Below are positions 1 through 11,310 of a stretch of DNA of 64,000 nucleotides, in pieces (positions within the stretch are counted from its first letter, which is position 1; each line of letters begins with the position of its first letter). The DNA lies in assembly GCF_027409185.1 (NCBI RefSeq), contig NC_084462.1, positions 20,621,577 through 20,685,576 of the forward strand, given 5' to 3'. Source of the stretch: Cynocephalus volans. Taxonomy: Eukaryota > Chordata > Mammalia > Dermoptera > Cynocephalidae. The translations under genes were made by a program, and so were the position numbers. The notes below the pieces were generated by a model that saw only the letters and a list, made by a program, of their open reading frames with translations, made no database searches and had not been told where the DNA came from.

Positions 1-477
1 TAATGTAATACTATTCAGTTATAAAAAAGAATAAAATCCTGTCACTTGCAGCAACATAGATGAAACTGAAATTCATTATGTTAAGTGAAGTAAGCCAGGC
101 AAGAACGACAGATACTGCATGATTTCACTCTTACGTGAAATCTGAAAAAAGTGGTTCTCATCGAAGAAGAGAGTAGAATGGTGGTTACCAGAGGCTGGGA
201 AGAGGAGGTTGAGGGAGGTGAAGAGGTTGGTCAATGGTTACAAAGTTACAGTTAGAGAGGAAGAAAAAGTTCTGGTGTTCTAGGGAGACTATAGATAATA
301 ATAGTTATAGTATATTTCAAAATAGCTAGAAAATAGGGTCTTGAATGTTATCACCACAAAGAAATGATAAATACTTAGGTGATGGATATGCTAACGACCC
401 AGACGAGGTCATAATACAATATATACATGTATTGAAACAACACACTATTCCCCATAAACATGTAAAATTTCTTTAAA
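1..477 (+). mobile_element. LINE-1 3' end (old), cut by window start
   Basis: The text matches the end of L1 ORF2 and the start of its 3' UTR in sense orientation: the stretch encoding the 'tyr-Ser-ala-Ile-Lys-lys' area (here decayed), then the familiar 'gaatggtggttaccagaggctgggaag' type sequence around 176-203. It ends at an A-rich tract near 465-477. Several substitutions and indels break the reading frame, so this is a fossil. Family name is from recalled L1 consensus; the subfamily is not assigned. Confidence 0.75.
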
Positions 478-1002
478 AACCTCTGTAAGCCATCTCTATC
501 CTCAGCTAAATAGGTCTATGTGCTGAAATTTTTCACTAGGGCCTAGAGGTGTGAAAAGATGAAACTAATATTTGTGTAGTACCTATATTTTCCTTTTTGT
601 TTGTGTACTCAATGGGTATGCTTTGTAATACGAATATTTAAGATGCAAGGGCCAGAAAAAGAACTTCAGTTGTCTAAACCTAAATGGAATCGGCTCAGAT
701 AACAGAGAATACCAGAAGTAGGACTGACTTCAGTTGAGAGTTGATCCAGAGGCCTAGGATAGCCATAGGTTCTATATCTCTGTGATTCTTTCAACTTTGT
801 CCTCCTCTGAGCGTTGATTCCTTCCTTAGTCTGGCTCTTCTCAGCAGGGGTCAGACTTCGTACCTTCACGCCATGTTGCCCAGCAGAAGAGAGAACACAA
901 CTTCTAGTTGCTCCAGAAGCCCTGTGGATTTCACTGCATCTTCTTGAGTTGGGTGGTATGTCCATCCTTGGATCTATGGGATATGAGGATTGGCTTAAGT
1001 AA
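478..1002. other. No recognised feature
   Basis: AT-rich, unassigned sequence between the L1 tail and a MER5-like element. Open frames here are short and have no recognisable domain. Confidence 0.5.
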
Positions 1003-1128
1003 TTGGATCTCAAACTTTGTACCCCTTCAAGGGATTCTGATTTAATTGGTCTGGGACCTGGATCCCAGGCACTGGTATTTTAAAATGCTGTCTGAGTGAT
1101 TCTAATACATAGCCAAAGTTGAGTTGTT
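1003..1128 (+). mobile_element. MER5-like hAT DNA transposon remnant
   Basis: The order 'gattctgatttaattggtct ... gcactggtatttta ... gtgattctaatac' follows the core of the MER5A consensus in sense orientation. MER5 elements are nonautonomous hAT-Charlie transposons of early placental age. The terminal inverted repeats are only partly preserved ('tctcaaactttg' at the left, 'caaagttgag' at the right). Confidence 0.65.
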
Positions 1129-1503
1129 TTGGCTTAAGCCAATCAGTGTCTGCTCTTAGAGCTAAGAGTGTTACTGTTCTCCAAAGAGAAATGTGGGTGT
1201 GCAGTTTGATGGGAGAAGGGGAAAATAGATGTTGAGGAAGCAAACATCAAATACGTACTTGTGACAGACATTTTAACTGCTGCAGTTCTCATTCCCCTCC
1301 TTTGTCCCTTGCTCCTAGACCTAGCTTTTGTTTTGGGCAGCAAGGTGCCAGCATTAGGGAATGGATCATGACTGGTCCAAATTGCTCCTGAGAATCTGTC
1401 TCCCCACTTTCCCAGCCTCCTTTCCAATGAGACAGAGAAACAGAGACAGAGAGCTAGTGGAGGAAGAGCTAATTACTCTTTGTCCATGGTAGAGAGTATG
1501 TAG

Positions 1504-1955
1504 TGTATCAAATTATGTCCCCCACAAACTCACTAAGCTTGGATTGTGTCCCCCAAGTTTTATGTATTAGAAACTTGGCCCCTGCTTTGACTGTTAAGAG
1601 GGTGGGAAATCTTATTACGGTAATTAAAAGGTGGAGCCTTGAAGGGGTGATTAGATTGTAGGTCCATGTTGTAATGAGTGGATTACAAATGGTGGTCAGT
1701 GGCGTGGTTCTGAGGGTTTTAAAAGAAGAGACAGGAGAGTCTGTCTCTCTCTCTCTCTCTCTCACTCGCTCTCTCTGCTCTCTCTGCTTCTACCATCTTG
1801 CAATGTGAGACCCCTGGGTCACTGTTGCCACCACCAGATGGACTTTGGACTTCCCATCCTCAGAAACTGTAAGCAATAAATTTCGCTTTCTTTATAAATC
1901 ACCCAGTTCTATGTATTTTGTTATAAGCAACAGAAATGCATGAATACAGAGTACA
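1504..1955 (+). mobile_element. ERVL-MaLR solo LTR (MST/MLT1-like)
   Basis: Typical MaLR LTR layout in sense orientation: a 5' part with 'gtcccccaagttttatgtat', the 'ggtgattagattgtagg' block, a CT-rich tract at about 1741-1790, the 'tggactttggacttccca' block, an 'aataaa' signal near 1875 and the 3' 'aatcacccagttctatgtattttgttata' end. No internal retroviral sequence is attached, so it is a solo LTR. Related copies lie at 9636-10074 (reverse) and 59463-59833 (sense). Confidence 0.8.
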
Positions 1956-2239
1956 AAGGGAATTTAAAATTAATATGTGAGAAGTTGGAAGTGTAAGCCT
2001 ATTATGTGGAGTTATAGAAGAGGCCACTAGGAAAAGAAAAATAAAGAAATGTTCAAAAGTAGCTACCTCTGAGGAATAAAACTAGAAGAAGAGGATGAGA
2101 AATCAAATCTTTAATTTTCATTTTATGTCCTATTCTCTTTGAATTTTTATTTCTCTGTGATTACATTACTTTTATAATAAAAAATAAATTGGTCTCTTAA
2201 AAAAATTTCTTCAGAATCATGTAAAAATAATTTATAGTA

Positions 2240-3410
2240 CTATTTCTCAGGTGTGATATGTGTTGTTTCCAAAATCCTAAGAGGTCTCCCCACTGCTCAG
2301 CCTCTTTCTTAAAAGTAGGAGGTATAATGTATAGTAACTTGTCCTTTACTTGGGAGGGGCTATCCTGGCATGTCACAGATGAGTGGTCCCCCCAAATTTT
2401 CATTGGTGTGGCAGGTCCCGAATATTTATGGCATTTATCTCTTACCCTCAGCATATATCGCCAGGGTACCCAGGGTGCTTGCTACTTTCTGCTCACCGGG
2501 TTTGTTTAAGATAACATTTTCAGTACAGGGGACTATCATAATGTTTTATGGAATGTTCAGGCAATCAAGATCCCTGTGGACTATATTGAGGCAGAAAACA
2601 GAATTAGTAAAGCCTTGGGGAAGACTGTGAAGGTGTGCTTTTATCCCACCCAAATGAATGCAGGCTGCTTTAGATCCCCCTTTCTGATGGAGATAGAGAA
2701 GAATGTTTGCCTAATCAATAGCCTTATATTAAGTCCCAAAGCCATGTTGATCTGTTCTAGTAAAAATATACTTCCAGTATAGCAAGTCATGGAGACAGAA
2801 AAGAATGCCTAATCAATAGCCTTATATTAAGTCCCAAAGCCATGTTGATCTGTTCTAGTAAAAATTTACTTCCAGCATAGTAAGTGGTAGTGTGGTCCAT
2901 CTAGTTTTTTAGGGGCCAACTGGTAAACTAAATAGGAAAATGATGGGTACCAGCACCCTTGCATCTCTTATATCTTGGCAAATAGCCAATCATTGTTATT
3001 CCACTGGGGGTTCAGTATTATTTGTGATTTACTATCTTGGTTGGGGAAGGGGAAGAAGTTCAATAGGATTCTACATGGCCATTCCTACTGTGATGGCTCT
3101 TACTCCATAGGTTAGAAAATCAATATGAAGGTGCTGCCAGCTGCCAGGTATATCCAATTATGTATTTAGACACCAGGGAGGGGTGGTCCATGGGCCCATA
3201 GGATCCACTGTGAGATAAACTTGTGCTAGGAATCCATTTACCACCTGGCCTCTAGTCTCTCTTTCTCTATCAGGGACCATAAGAAGTGGCATTTTGTCTC
3301 TGTACTGGTCAGCCAGCAAAAAAAAATTGGCATTTTGAGTTGTCTGGTGGTGTAGCCACTCCAGCATTGGGATGAATCACCACTCAAATTTTGTGTGGAT
3401 GTCAAATATC
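2240..3410 (-). pseudogene. Decayed ERVL internal region (gag-pol junction part)
   Basis: On the - strand the sequence between about 3360 and 2950 follows the recalled ERVL (HERV-L type) internal sequence before reverse transcriptase, including the block reading 'cctatggagtaagagcc' and 'gtaggaatggcc' near 3080-3115. Stops and frameshifts interrupt every frame; the longest uninterrupted - strand piece here is 69 codons (3158-3367). The orientation fits the reverse-oriented LTR at 4638-5545 being the 5' LTR of the same provirus. No functional product is expected. Confidence 0.65.
2690..2885. repeat. Direct tandem duplication, about 98-bp unit
   Basis: The segment starting 'gcctaatcaatagccttat' at 2709 recurs at 2807 and is nearly identical over roughly 75-80 bp, up to 'cttccagtat/cttccagcat'. 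The few differences suggest a duplication younger than the ERVL remnant that contains it. Confidence 0.85.
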
Positions 3411-3567
3411 ACTCACACATACCAAGAAGGTACGAAGAGATTAAAAACAACAACAAACAAACGAGAAAAAAAGTTTTATTGGATAATGGATGAAAATATA
3501 AGGGCCACATTTTTTATAAATTTGGTGTAGGTACCAATGTCTATTAAAAGATAGAATGAAGTTTTAA

Positions 3568-3741
3568 CTTTTTTTTTTTTTTTAAAGATGACCGGTAAGG
3601 GGATCTTAACCCTTGACTTGGTGTTGTCAGCACCACGCTCTCCCAAGTGAGCTAACCGGCCACCCCTATATAGGGATCCGAACCCGTGGCCTTGGTGTTA
3701 TCAGCACCACACTCTCCTAAGTGAGCCATGGGCCGGCCCTG
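3568..3741 (-). mobile_element. tRNA-Ile-derived dimeric SINE (CYN-like)
   Basis: Reverse-oriented copy: T-run (the A tail), then the right monomer, a short linker 'ctatatagggat', and the left monomer ending 'ggccggccc'. Flanked by a 14-bp direct repeat 'gaatgaagttttaa' at 3554-3567 and 3742-3755, which is the target-site duplication. Each monomer keeps recognisable tRNA A- and B-box-like segments. Confidence 0.92.
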
Positions 3742-4007
3742 GAATGAAGTTTTAATTTATATGAGGTTGTTAACAAGTGTGAGGCAAATGAGCACTAACT
3801 CTGAGGGACACGCACGCGCAGGGTTGGCCCGTGCAGGAATCTGCAGTGAGCACCTCTCTTGCCTTATCCTAGTCCTGGCCCTTTTAGACAAAAATCTGCA
3901 TTTGTTGCTTAGTATTTGGAACTACCTAGTTGAATATTTAAAAAATAAACTGTTATTTTGATGAAACATATTTTTAATCTACTACATTGTGATCTAACTT
4001 ACATTTA

Positions 4008-4225
4008 ATATAATGTACCCATTGTAAATGTTCATTGAATTTAACAGTATAGCCACCACCACAATCAAGAAACAGAACATCTCCATCACCCCAAAAAGTT
4101 CCCTTGTACTCCTTTGCTATTACCTGCCTCTAGGAAACTACTGCTCTGCTTTCTGTCATTACAGTTTAGATTTGACTTTTCACAATTTTATATAAATGGA
4201 ATCATACAGTATTTGTATTTGTTTT
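4008..4225 (-). mobile_element. Old LINE-1 3'-region fragment
   Basis: Text such as 'caagaaacagaacatctcc', 'ctctaggaaactactgctctgc' and 'tataaatggaatcatacag' is the usual antisense look of L1 3' sequence. It sits inside the ERVL provirus and was probably inserted there. Related text occurs at 55580-56028. Confidence 0.55.
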
Positions 4226-4623
4226 AAAATAACAAGATAAGAAAAATATCTAAGGTGGTACTTAAAGAGTTTTATTTATTTTTTTTTAACTCATACAATG
4301 AGGCTTTCTGGAAAGAACAGGATGGCTCACAAGCTGGTCTGAAAATGGCTTGGGAGAACAAGGAAAGGAGACTGGCCTGGGGTTTTTATGGTGGTTAGGG
4401 AATAATGTCAGGGTGAGGATTCATGGGCAGTCACAGGGGCTTGGGTGATTTGAACTTCCCATTGGTGGCAAAGGAGGGAGCACCCAGACTTTCTTATCAA
4501 ATTCCCCAGATGTGGGTCACAGGGGAGAGGGGAAGGGTGAGATGTAAGCTTTCAGCAGTATATAAGATTAAAAAAAAAAAAAAGTGTTTCCTACTTTCAT
4601 ACCACTCAACACTCAAGACAGAG

Positions 4624-4637
4624 CACTTCTGACACCA
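4624..4637 (-). promoter_or_regulatory. ERVL tRNA-Leu-type primer-binding site
   Basis: Directly next to the 3' edge of the reverse-oriented LTR lies a 14-bp sequence which, on the - strand, is complementary to the 3' end of tRNA-Leu including its CCA. This is the priming site type that gives ERV-L its name. It shows that the LTR at 4638-5545 is a 5' LTR, with the internal region extending to lower coordinates. Confidence 0.75.
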
Positions 4638-5545
4638 GGTGTGTGGGGTTTTTTCCCCACACTAGGCAATTCTCCAGCAGACACCAGCTGGGTGTTTTAT
4701 AATTCAATTCAATTCTAACACTATCTACCTGAAATTTGAGTCAGATCCCACAGGTTACGGGCTCAGTCCCACAACACGGCCCCCACTTCAGACGCTAATC
4801 ACAAGACCCAGGTTGTCACCTATATTTCTGATCAGCTAGTGATAAATCAGGGTTCCTGTGACTCCCTCCTTGGCTTTAATTTGCTAGGATCACTCACAGA
4901 ACCCAGGAAACACTTAACTTACATATACTGGTTTATTTTAAGGATATTGCAAAGGATACAGATGAAGAGCCAGATGAAGAGATGCAAAGGGTGAGGTGTG
5001 GGGGATGGGGTACAGAGCTTCCATGCCCTCTCTGGGCACGTCACTCTCCTGGTATCTCTGAGTGTTCAATGACTCAGAAGCTCCCTGAACCCTGTCTTTT
5101 TTTTTTTTTTTTTTTAATGAGGGCTTCATTATGTAGGTATGATTGACTAAATCACTGGCCACTGGTGATCAACTCAAGTGTGAGCCCTTTTCCCCTCCCT
5201 AATGGTCAAGGGGTGGGGCTGAAAGTTCCAACCTGCTAATCATGTGTTTGGTTCCCTGGCAAGCAACCCCCCATCTTGAGGTTATCCAGGAGCCCAGCAA
5301 GAGTCACCTCTTTAGAACAAAAGATATCTCTATCACCCAGGAAATTACAAGGAGTTTAGGAGCTGGTCAGACATGCCTATCACTCAGGAAATTAAAAAAG
5401 TCTTAGGATCTCTGTGTCAGGAAACAGAATCAAAGACCAAATATTAGAACAAAAGATTCTCCTACAGCCTGTCTATAAGGGTTTTAGGAGCTCTGTCTCA
5501 GGAACTGGGAGCAGGAGCCAAATATATATTTCTTATTATATCACA
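4638..5545 (-). mobile_element. ERVL LTR (MLT2-like), 5' LTR of a decayed provirus
   Basis: In reverse orientation the sequence follows the MLT2 consensus as I recall it, from the 5' end at 5545 ('tgtgatataataagaaata') to the 3' part with the 'gacaccagctgggtg' and 'ggttacgggctcagtccc' blocks. A T-run of about 19 at 5098-5116 lies inside it. The adjacent leucine-type primer site and ERVL internal remnants to the left make it a 5' LTR. No matching 3' LTR was seen in the window. Confidence 0.8.
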
Positions 5546-7125
5546 ATATCACAAGCTAACAAACATCATTTGATTTGATGTTTAAATCAAAAAGGGAATC
5601 AGACTCTATTATGTCCAGTATCAGTGTCAGTTCAGGGTCTGTATCCAAAAACCTCCAACAGATCTCAATATTCTCTTTTCTCCAGTGTACATTTATACTG
5701 GCAAATGGTAGTGGGTCCCTTTGGGGATGAATTGGGAGAATCACTATTGTAGATAATACTTTCTGTAGCATGTCAGGGTCTACTTCAAAAGGACCTGCCT
5801 CCCCTTTGATGAGCTGCTTGCTGCAGGTGTCAGGGCTTCATTTCAGAGCTCTAGAGATCTGTGATGAGATCCGGCTGAGATCTGGAAGCTGGGTGAGTTT
5901 CCATTTTCCATTGGAATGGCTAACGCTGGCTTTCACCTCAACCACTCTTGACCATTTCGTTGTTGTCATTGTATAATTCAAGCTACCCCTTCACTGGATA
6001 TCTGTCTATCCACTGGGAACATCATGGTCTGTTACCCATTGCCATGGATTCCTCTGGGTTAGGAGGTCCTGTTTGCCACTCCAGCCTCACTGCCCACATG
6101 GTCATTATATTTAGCTCACCTCTGATGCTTAAGTGCTACCTACTGGAATCTGATATTATGGAATCCTTTCATTCCCATTTACTCTAGTCATGGGAGAGTG
6201 CCCTCATATCACTGACCCCACCCTTATCCATTTTATATTCTGTGTTTCTCCCCTCCCCTGAGGGCTAGCACTCTCAAATTCAATACCTAGGCATGTTCTC
6301 CTACAGGTCTTTTGATGAATAATCTCTTTCCTCTGGTGGCGTGGACAGTACCTCCCTAGTCAGGTCATATTGAGACTTTACCCTAGTTATTATTCAAAAA
6401 ACAATGAAGGGAGGCAGGGACTGATCTTCAGAAGGGCTTCATCTTGCAAGGAATGAACCTTAGGTGAGCCCTTTGCACAGTATCCAGTGAGACTATGGTG
6501 CACTCTCTCTGTGAAATTTGTGTCTCTTATTCATTATATTAAACCTGGTCTCACTTTCTACTGTGACTCTGCTCTTGAATTCTTTCCTGTGGCAGATTCA
6601 AGAACCTGGTAAGAGGATGGGGTGGATTGAGGCCGACTGCCAGGCCCCCTGGGCCCTACCTCTGACATCATCATCATATGCACCCTGAGATCTGTTCCTT
6701 TTGGCCCCTTCACCTGCCATCCATTAGATCCTTCTCTTACTGTCACCTCCAGCGATCCTACTGTATTTAATCTGAATCTTGTGCTCAGCAGTTCCCTATA
6801 AGAGTGAGGCTCTCTTCTTCTGGAAGGAAATCTTTTTTTAAAGCTCATAAATCTCAGAAAAAATTAATATTCTTCCACCTCCCTTGATTTCTCTGTGCCC
6901 CCTTCAAGGTTCCCTGTGCTGCTTATGTTCAGATTTGCCCACATTTGGAGTTGCAAGGTTCTCCCCTCTCCTCTTCCCTGACTCCTAATCCTGCTGGTCT
7001 TCTCAGGCCCATGCACAGCAACTGCCGATCAGGGTGAGTCTTCTTCAGGGAATATGTTTGCATGGTTCCCATAAGGGATGCATCTGCTCTGTCCCCTTTC
7101 TAATGTGTACTGTGTGTGTCTGTCT
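5546..7125. other. Unassigned region
   Basis: About 1.6 kb without a recognised gene or repeat. Open frames are at most 96 codons and have no domain signature. Some text near 5990-6070 has a retroviral feel, but I could not place it. Confidence 0.4.
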
Positions 7126-9635
7126 GTTTTTTTTTTATTTAATACTTTTTTTAAGAACAGCTTTAGATTCATAGCAAAATTGAGTGAAAGGTACATAGAC
7201 TTCTCAGGTATTCCCTGCCTACACAAATTGCCTCCCCCATTATCAACATCCCTCACCAAAGTGCTACATTTGTTACAATTAATGAACCTACATTGACACC
7301 TCATTACTCTCAAAAGTCCACCGTTTGCATTAGGGTTCACTCTTGGTGCTGTACATTTTGATGGTTTGGACAAGTGTATAATGATGTGTGTTTACCGTGT
7401 ACAGAGTAATTTCACCGACCTAAAAATCCTCTGTGCTCTGCCTAGTCACACCTCCCACCGCCACCCCCAGCCCCTGGCAACTACTGATTTCCTTACTGTT
7501 CCTACAGTTTTGCCTTGGTCATATAGTTGGAATTATACAGTTTGTAACATTTTCAGATGGGCTTCTTTAAATTAGTAATATGCATTTAAGGTTCCTCTTT
7601 GTCTTCTTATGGCTTGATAGCTCATTTCTTTTTAGCACTGAGTAATATCTCAGTCTGGATGTATCACAGTTTATTTATCCATTCACCTTCTGAAGGACAT
7701 CCCGGTTTGCTTCCAAGTTTTGGCAATTAGGAATAAAGCTGCTATAAACATCTGTGTGCAGGTTTTTGTGTGGACATAAGTTTTCCATTCATTTGGGTAA
7801 ATAAATACCAAGGAGCATGCTTGCTGAATCATATGGTAAGAGTATACTCAGTTTTGTAAGAAACCATCAAACTGTATTCCAAAGTGGTAGTACCATTTTG
7901 CATTCCCACCTGCAATGAATGAGAGATCCTATTGCTCCACATCTTTGCCAGCATTTGGTGTTGCCAGGGTTCTAGATTTTTGCAGTAAAGGTATGTAGTG
8001 GTATCTCATAGTTTTAATTTGCATTTTCCTAAAGACATACAACGTGGAGCACCTTTTCATATGCTTTTTCGCCATCTGCGTGTCTTCTCTGGAGAGATGC
8101 CTATTAAGTCTTTCGGACCATTTTTAAATCAGGTTGTTTGTTTTCTTATTGTCGAGTGTCAAGTGTTCTTTGTATATTTTGGATGACAGTTCTTTATCAG
8201 ATATGTCTTTTGCAAATATTTTCTTCCTGTCTGTGCCTTGTCTTTTCATTCTCTTGACAGTGTCTTTCACAGAGCAAAAAAATTAAATTTTAATAAACTC
8301 CCATTTATCAATTCTTTCTTTCATAAGTCCTCACTTTGGTTTGTATCTAAAATGCCATTGCCAAGGTCATCTAAATTTTCTCCTGTTATCTTCCAGGAGT
8401 TTTATAGTCTTGAGTTTTACAGTTAGGACTATAATCCATTTTGAGTTAATTTTTGTGAAGGGTGTAAGGTCTGTGTCTAGACTCATTTTTTTGCTCATTT
8501 TTTGATATCCATCCAATTGTTCTAGCATCATTTGCTAACACAACCATCTTTGCTCCATTGTATTGACTTTTCTCCTTTGTCAGAGATCAGGTGACTGTAT
8601 TTATGTGGGTTTATTTCTGGGAACTCTATTCTGTTCCATTGACCAATGAGTATTAATCTATTCTTTCACTTGTATCTCACTGTTTTTTGTTTTTGTTTCG
8701 TTTTGTTTGTTTGTTTTTTTGGTGGCTGGCATGTACAAGGGCCCACACCCTTGACCTTAATGTCATAACACTGAGCTCTAACCACCTGAACTGACCAGAT
8801 AGCCCTCTCTCTCTCGATTACTGTAGCTTTACAGTAAGCCTTGAAGTACTGTGGTACTTCTTCTATTTCTCTGTGCAATTCTATCACTTTTTGCTTCATG
8901 CATTTTGACACTGTTTTTGGAGCATACATGTTAAGGACTATTATGTGTTCTTGGAAAATTGACACTTTTATCATTTATGTAATGCTCCTCTTAATCCCTG
9001 ATAACTTTCCTTGCTCGGAAGTATGCTCTGATTAGTGTTAGCATGGTATATCTTTCTCCATCTCTTCATTTTAAACTACATGTGTTTTTGTATTTCAAGT
9101 GGGTTGCTTGAAGACAATTTATGGTTGGGTCTTATTTTCTCATCTATTCTAATAATCTGTCTTTTAATTGATTAAGACTATTGACATTCAAAGTGATAAT
9201 TGATACAGTTGGATTAATATCTATCATATTTGTTACTCTTTTCTACTTGTTGCCCTTATTATTTGTCTCTATTTTTATCTTTTACTCTTTTTCTGTCTTT
9301 TATGGTTTTAACTGAGCATTTTATATGATTCTATTTTCTTTCCTTTCTTAACATATCAGTTATAATTTTTTTTTTCCTTTTTAGTGGTTGTCCTAGAGTT
9401 GACAATATACGTTTACAATGAATCCAAGTCTGTTTTCAAGGAATACTATAGCACTTCACAGGTATTGGGAGTACCTTATAATAACAAAATAATCCTAATT
9501 CCTCCTCCCATCCCTTGTATGATTGTGGTCATTCATTTCATTTATATATAACCATACTTAAGTATGTGTGTATAAAATTGTGGGGTTTTTTGCCTTTTAA
9601 CATGCCTTGTTATTTTTTTTCTGATATAATATAGT
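7126..9635 (-). mobile_element. Old LINE-1, 3' UTR into ORF2, reverse
   Basis: A long antisense L1: 3' UTR-type text (7150-7600), then the antisense ORF2 run including 'ggcttgatagctcat', 'aaagctgctataaacatc', 'caatgaatgagagatcct' and 'gtatctcatagttttaatttgcattt' (7605-8025), and beyond to about 9635. Frames are broken throughout. It is interrupted by a SINE at 8683-8806. The 3' segment at 7150-7590 is paralogous to 18690-19231. Confidence 0.8.
8683..8806 (-). mobile_element. tRNA-Ile-derived monomeric SINE (CYN-I-like)
   Basis: Reverse copy inserted in the old L1: T-rich tail, 'ggtggctggcatgtac', then antisense tRNA-like body ending 'gaactgaccagatagccc'. Read on the - strand the head resembles 'ggccggttagctcagttggttagagc' of tRNA-Ile with several changes. 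Monomeric form with a tRNA-unrelated 3' end shared with fragments at 18001 and 28914. Confidence 0.75.
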
Positions 9636-10074
9636 GGTGTATTAATCCATTTCTGTTGCTTATAACAAAATAAATGGAACTGGGTAATTTGCAAGAAAAT
9701 GAAATTGATTGCTTACAGTTTCAGAGTCTGTGAAGTCCAAAGTCCAGGGAATACATCTCGTGAGGGTGTTCTTTGTGGTGGCTTTACAGCAATGCAGGGG
9801 TCTCACATGGCAGAAAATGGTGGAGCAGAGAGAGAGAGAGAGAGAGAGACTCTCACATGCTCTCCTTAAAGTCCTCAGAACCATGTGCACGAATTAGGGC
9901 ATGGCCATTACAGTCTAGTCACCTCCCCAATGCTCCCCCTTTTGATCATCACAATAGGATTTCCCACCCTCTCAACACTGTCACAGTGGGGGCCAACTTT
10001 CCAATACCTGGACTTTGGGAGACACAATTTAAGCTTCAATGAGTTTTGGGGCAACATTCAATCCACAGCAACTG
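9636..10074 (-). mobile_element. ERVL-MaLR solo LTR (MST-like), reverse
   Basis: Reverse orientation MaLR LTR: 'gtattaatccatttctgttgc' at the left is the 3' end, followed by the antisense of the CT-rich tract (GA-run at about 9829-9849) and the antisense 'ggtgggaaatcctattgtgatg' block near 9950. It ends at 'caatccacagcaac'. No internal sequence adjoins it. Confidence 0.8.
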
Positions 10075-10079
10075 GGTAA

Positions 10080-11010
10080 AAGGAACTGCTGTAAATAGGC
10101 CTTTAGTAATGTGATGGTAAGGTGTGGGGGAGGGGAAGCATTTTATAGCCACATGATTAGGTCTCAGACTGTTAGTCTCCCTATGCCTTTGGACTGTGAA
10201 CTTCATAAGCACTTCTCATTCCCCTACCCCCACCCCCTCTTGGTGCAACAGGATGGCAAGAGAGGGCTTGAGTTATATATTTCTCTTCCTCCACTTTGAT
10301 TTTTCGCTTCCTGCAGGTAGAGGCTAGAGCCAGCTGGAGTTGGGTATTTCCCTTCCCCCTTGTCAGGTAGCTCTGATAAAGCCCAAGCAGAGCAGGTTAG
10401 GCTCTGGTTAATTGTTTTTTCCTGAGGGCAGACCTGGTTAAGAACAGAAAGCTTGGGGCCGGCCCGTGGCTCACTCGGGAGAGTGTGGTGCTGATAACAC
10501 CAAGGCCAATGGGTTCCGATCCCATATAGGGATGGCTGGTTTGCTCACTGAGTGAGCGTGGTGCTGACAACACCAAAGTCAAGGGTTAAGATCCCCTTAC
10601 CGGTCATCTTTAAAAAAAAAAAAAAGAACAGAAAGCTCTGGCTTGTTACTTTTTCCCATCCACTATCGGAAGCATGAGGGAATTTTTCTCTAATATTTAC
10701 TGTGAGAACCTGGTCAAGTTCCTGGAGGTAAAACTCACAAAAGCACGGGGCCCCCATGACTGGGTCCCCTTGGAGTTTTTCTCTCTCAGACATGTCCATG
10801 CTGAGCCTCCAGCAATTACTCAAATACAGTTCAAGTTTTCCTGCCCGGCACTAGTTCCTATGGAGGTTTGTGCTCATGGGTCTCTGCTCGGGTAAGTTTT
10901 GATTCTCTGTATCTGCCTGTCTTATTTGGTCAGCCGTTCGCCCTGTGACCTCACTTCTCTGATGGATCTAAGAGTTGATTTTTCAGTTCGTTCAACTTTT
11001 TATGTGTTAG
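10080..11010 (-). repeat. Old interspersed repeat block, copy A (probable L1 3' region)
   Basis: This block matches 22359-23120 over most of its length: shared runs include 'ggctagagccagctggagtt', 'gtaatgtg.tggtaag.tgt' and 'gagcctccagcaatt'. The text is like the antisense 3' UTR of older L1 subfamilies, and copy B directly follows L1 sequence, so L1 is the favoured identity. A dimeric SINE at 10454-10623 interrupts copy A but not copy B. Confidence 0.6.
10454..10623 (+). mobile_element. tRNA-Ile-derived dimeric SINE (CYN-II-like)
   Basis: Sense copy with left monomer 'ggggccggcccgtggctcac', linker 'catatagggat', right monomer ending 'ccttaccggtcatc' and an A tail of about 13. The 14-bp target-site duplication 'aagaacagaaagct' lies at 10440-10453 and 10624-10637. 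The empty site is visible in paralogous block B near 22710. Confidence 0.93.
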
Positions 11011-11214
11011 CACAGATGGGTGATTTCTAAGATCATGCCGGACTGGAAACTGGAAGTCCTGTCTGTCTGTTTTTAGGCAGTTTGTTCAACTGTATGTGAA
11101 TTTGGAGGTTTGTGGGGATTTGATGAGATACCCTTATTGATTTTGTTCAGTTCTTGACGCAAGTGGGAGTACTGAGACCAATCTGGTCACACTACACTCC
11201 TGCTACACTAAAGC

Positions 11215-11310
11215 ATAGTTTTTTGTTGCCTTATATATGCCAGAAACTGTGCTAAACACTTGGGATACAGCAGCAACTAAGACGGCCCTGTCTCTCCCCC
11301 ATGGCATTTG
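11215..11310 (+). mobile_element. L2 fragment
   Basis: 'gccagaaactgtgctaaacacttgggatacagcagcaactaagac' style text is the well-known L2 3'-region phrase, in sense orientation. Short and degraded. Confidence 0.6.

Noticed and set aside
8683-8974. 102-codon - strand frame around 8666-8974
   Set aside because: It spans a SINE and the old L1; a chance fusion of repeat frames.
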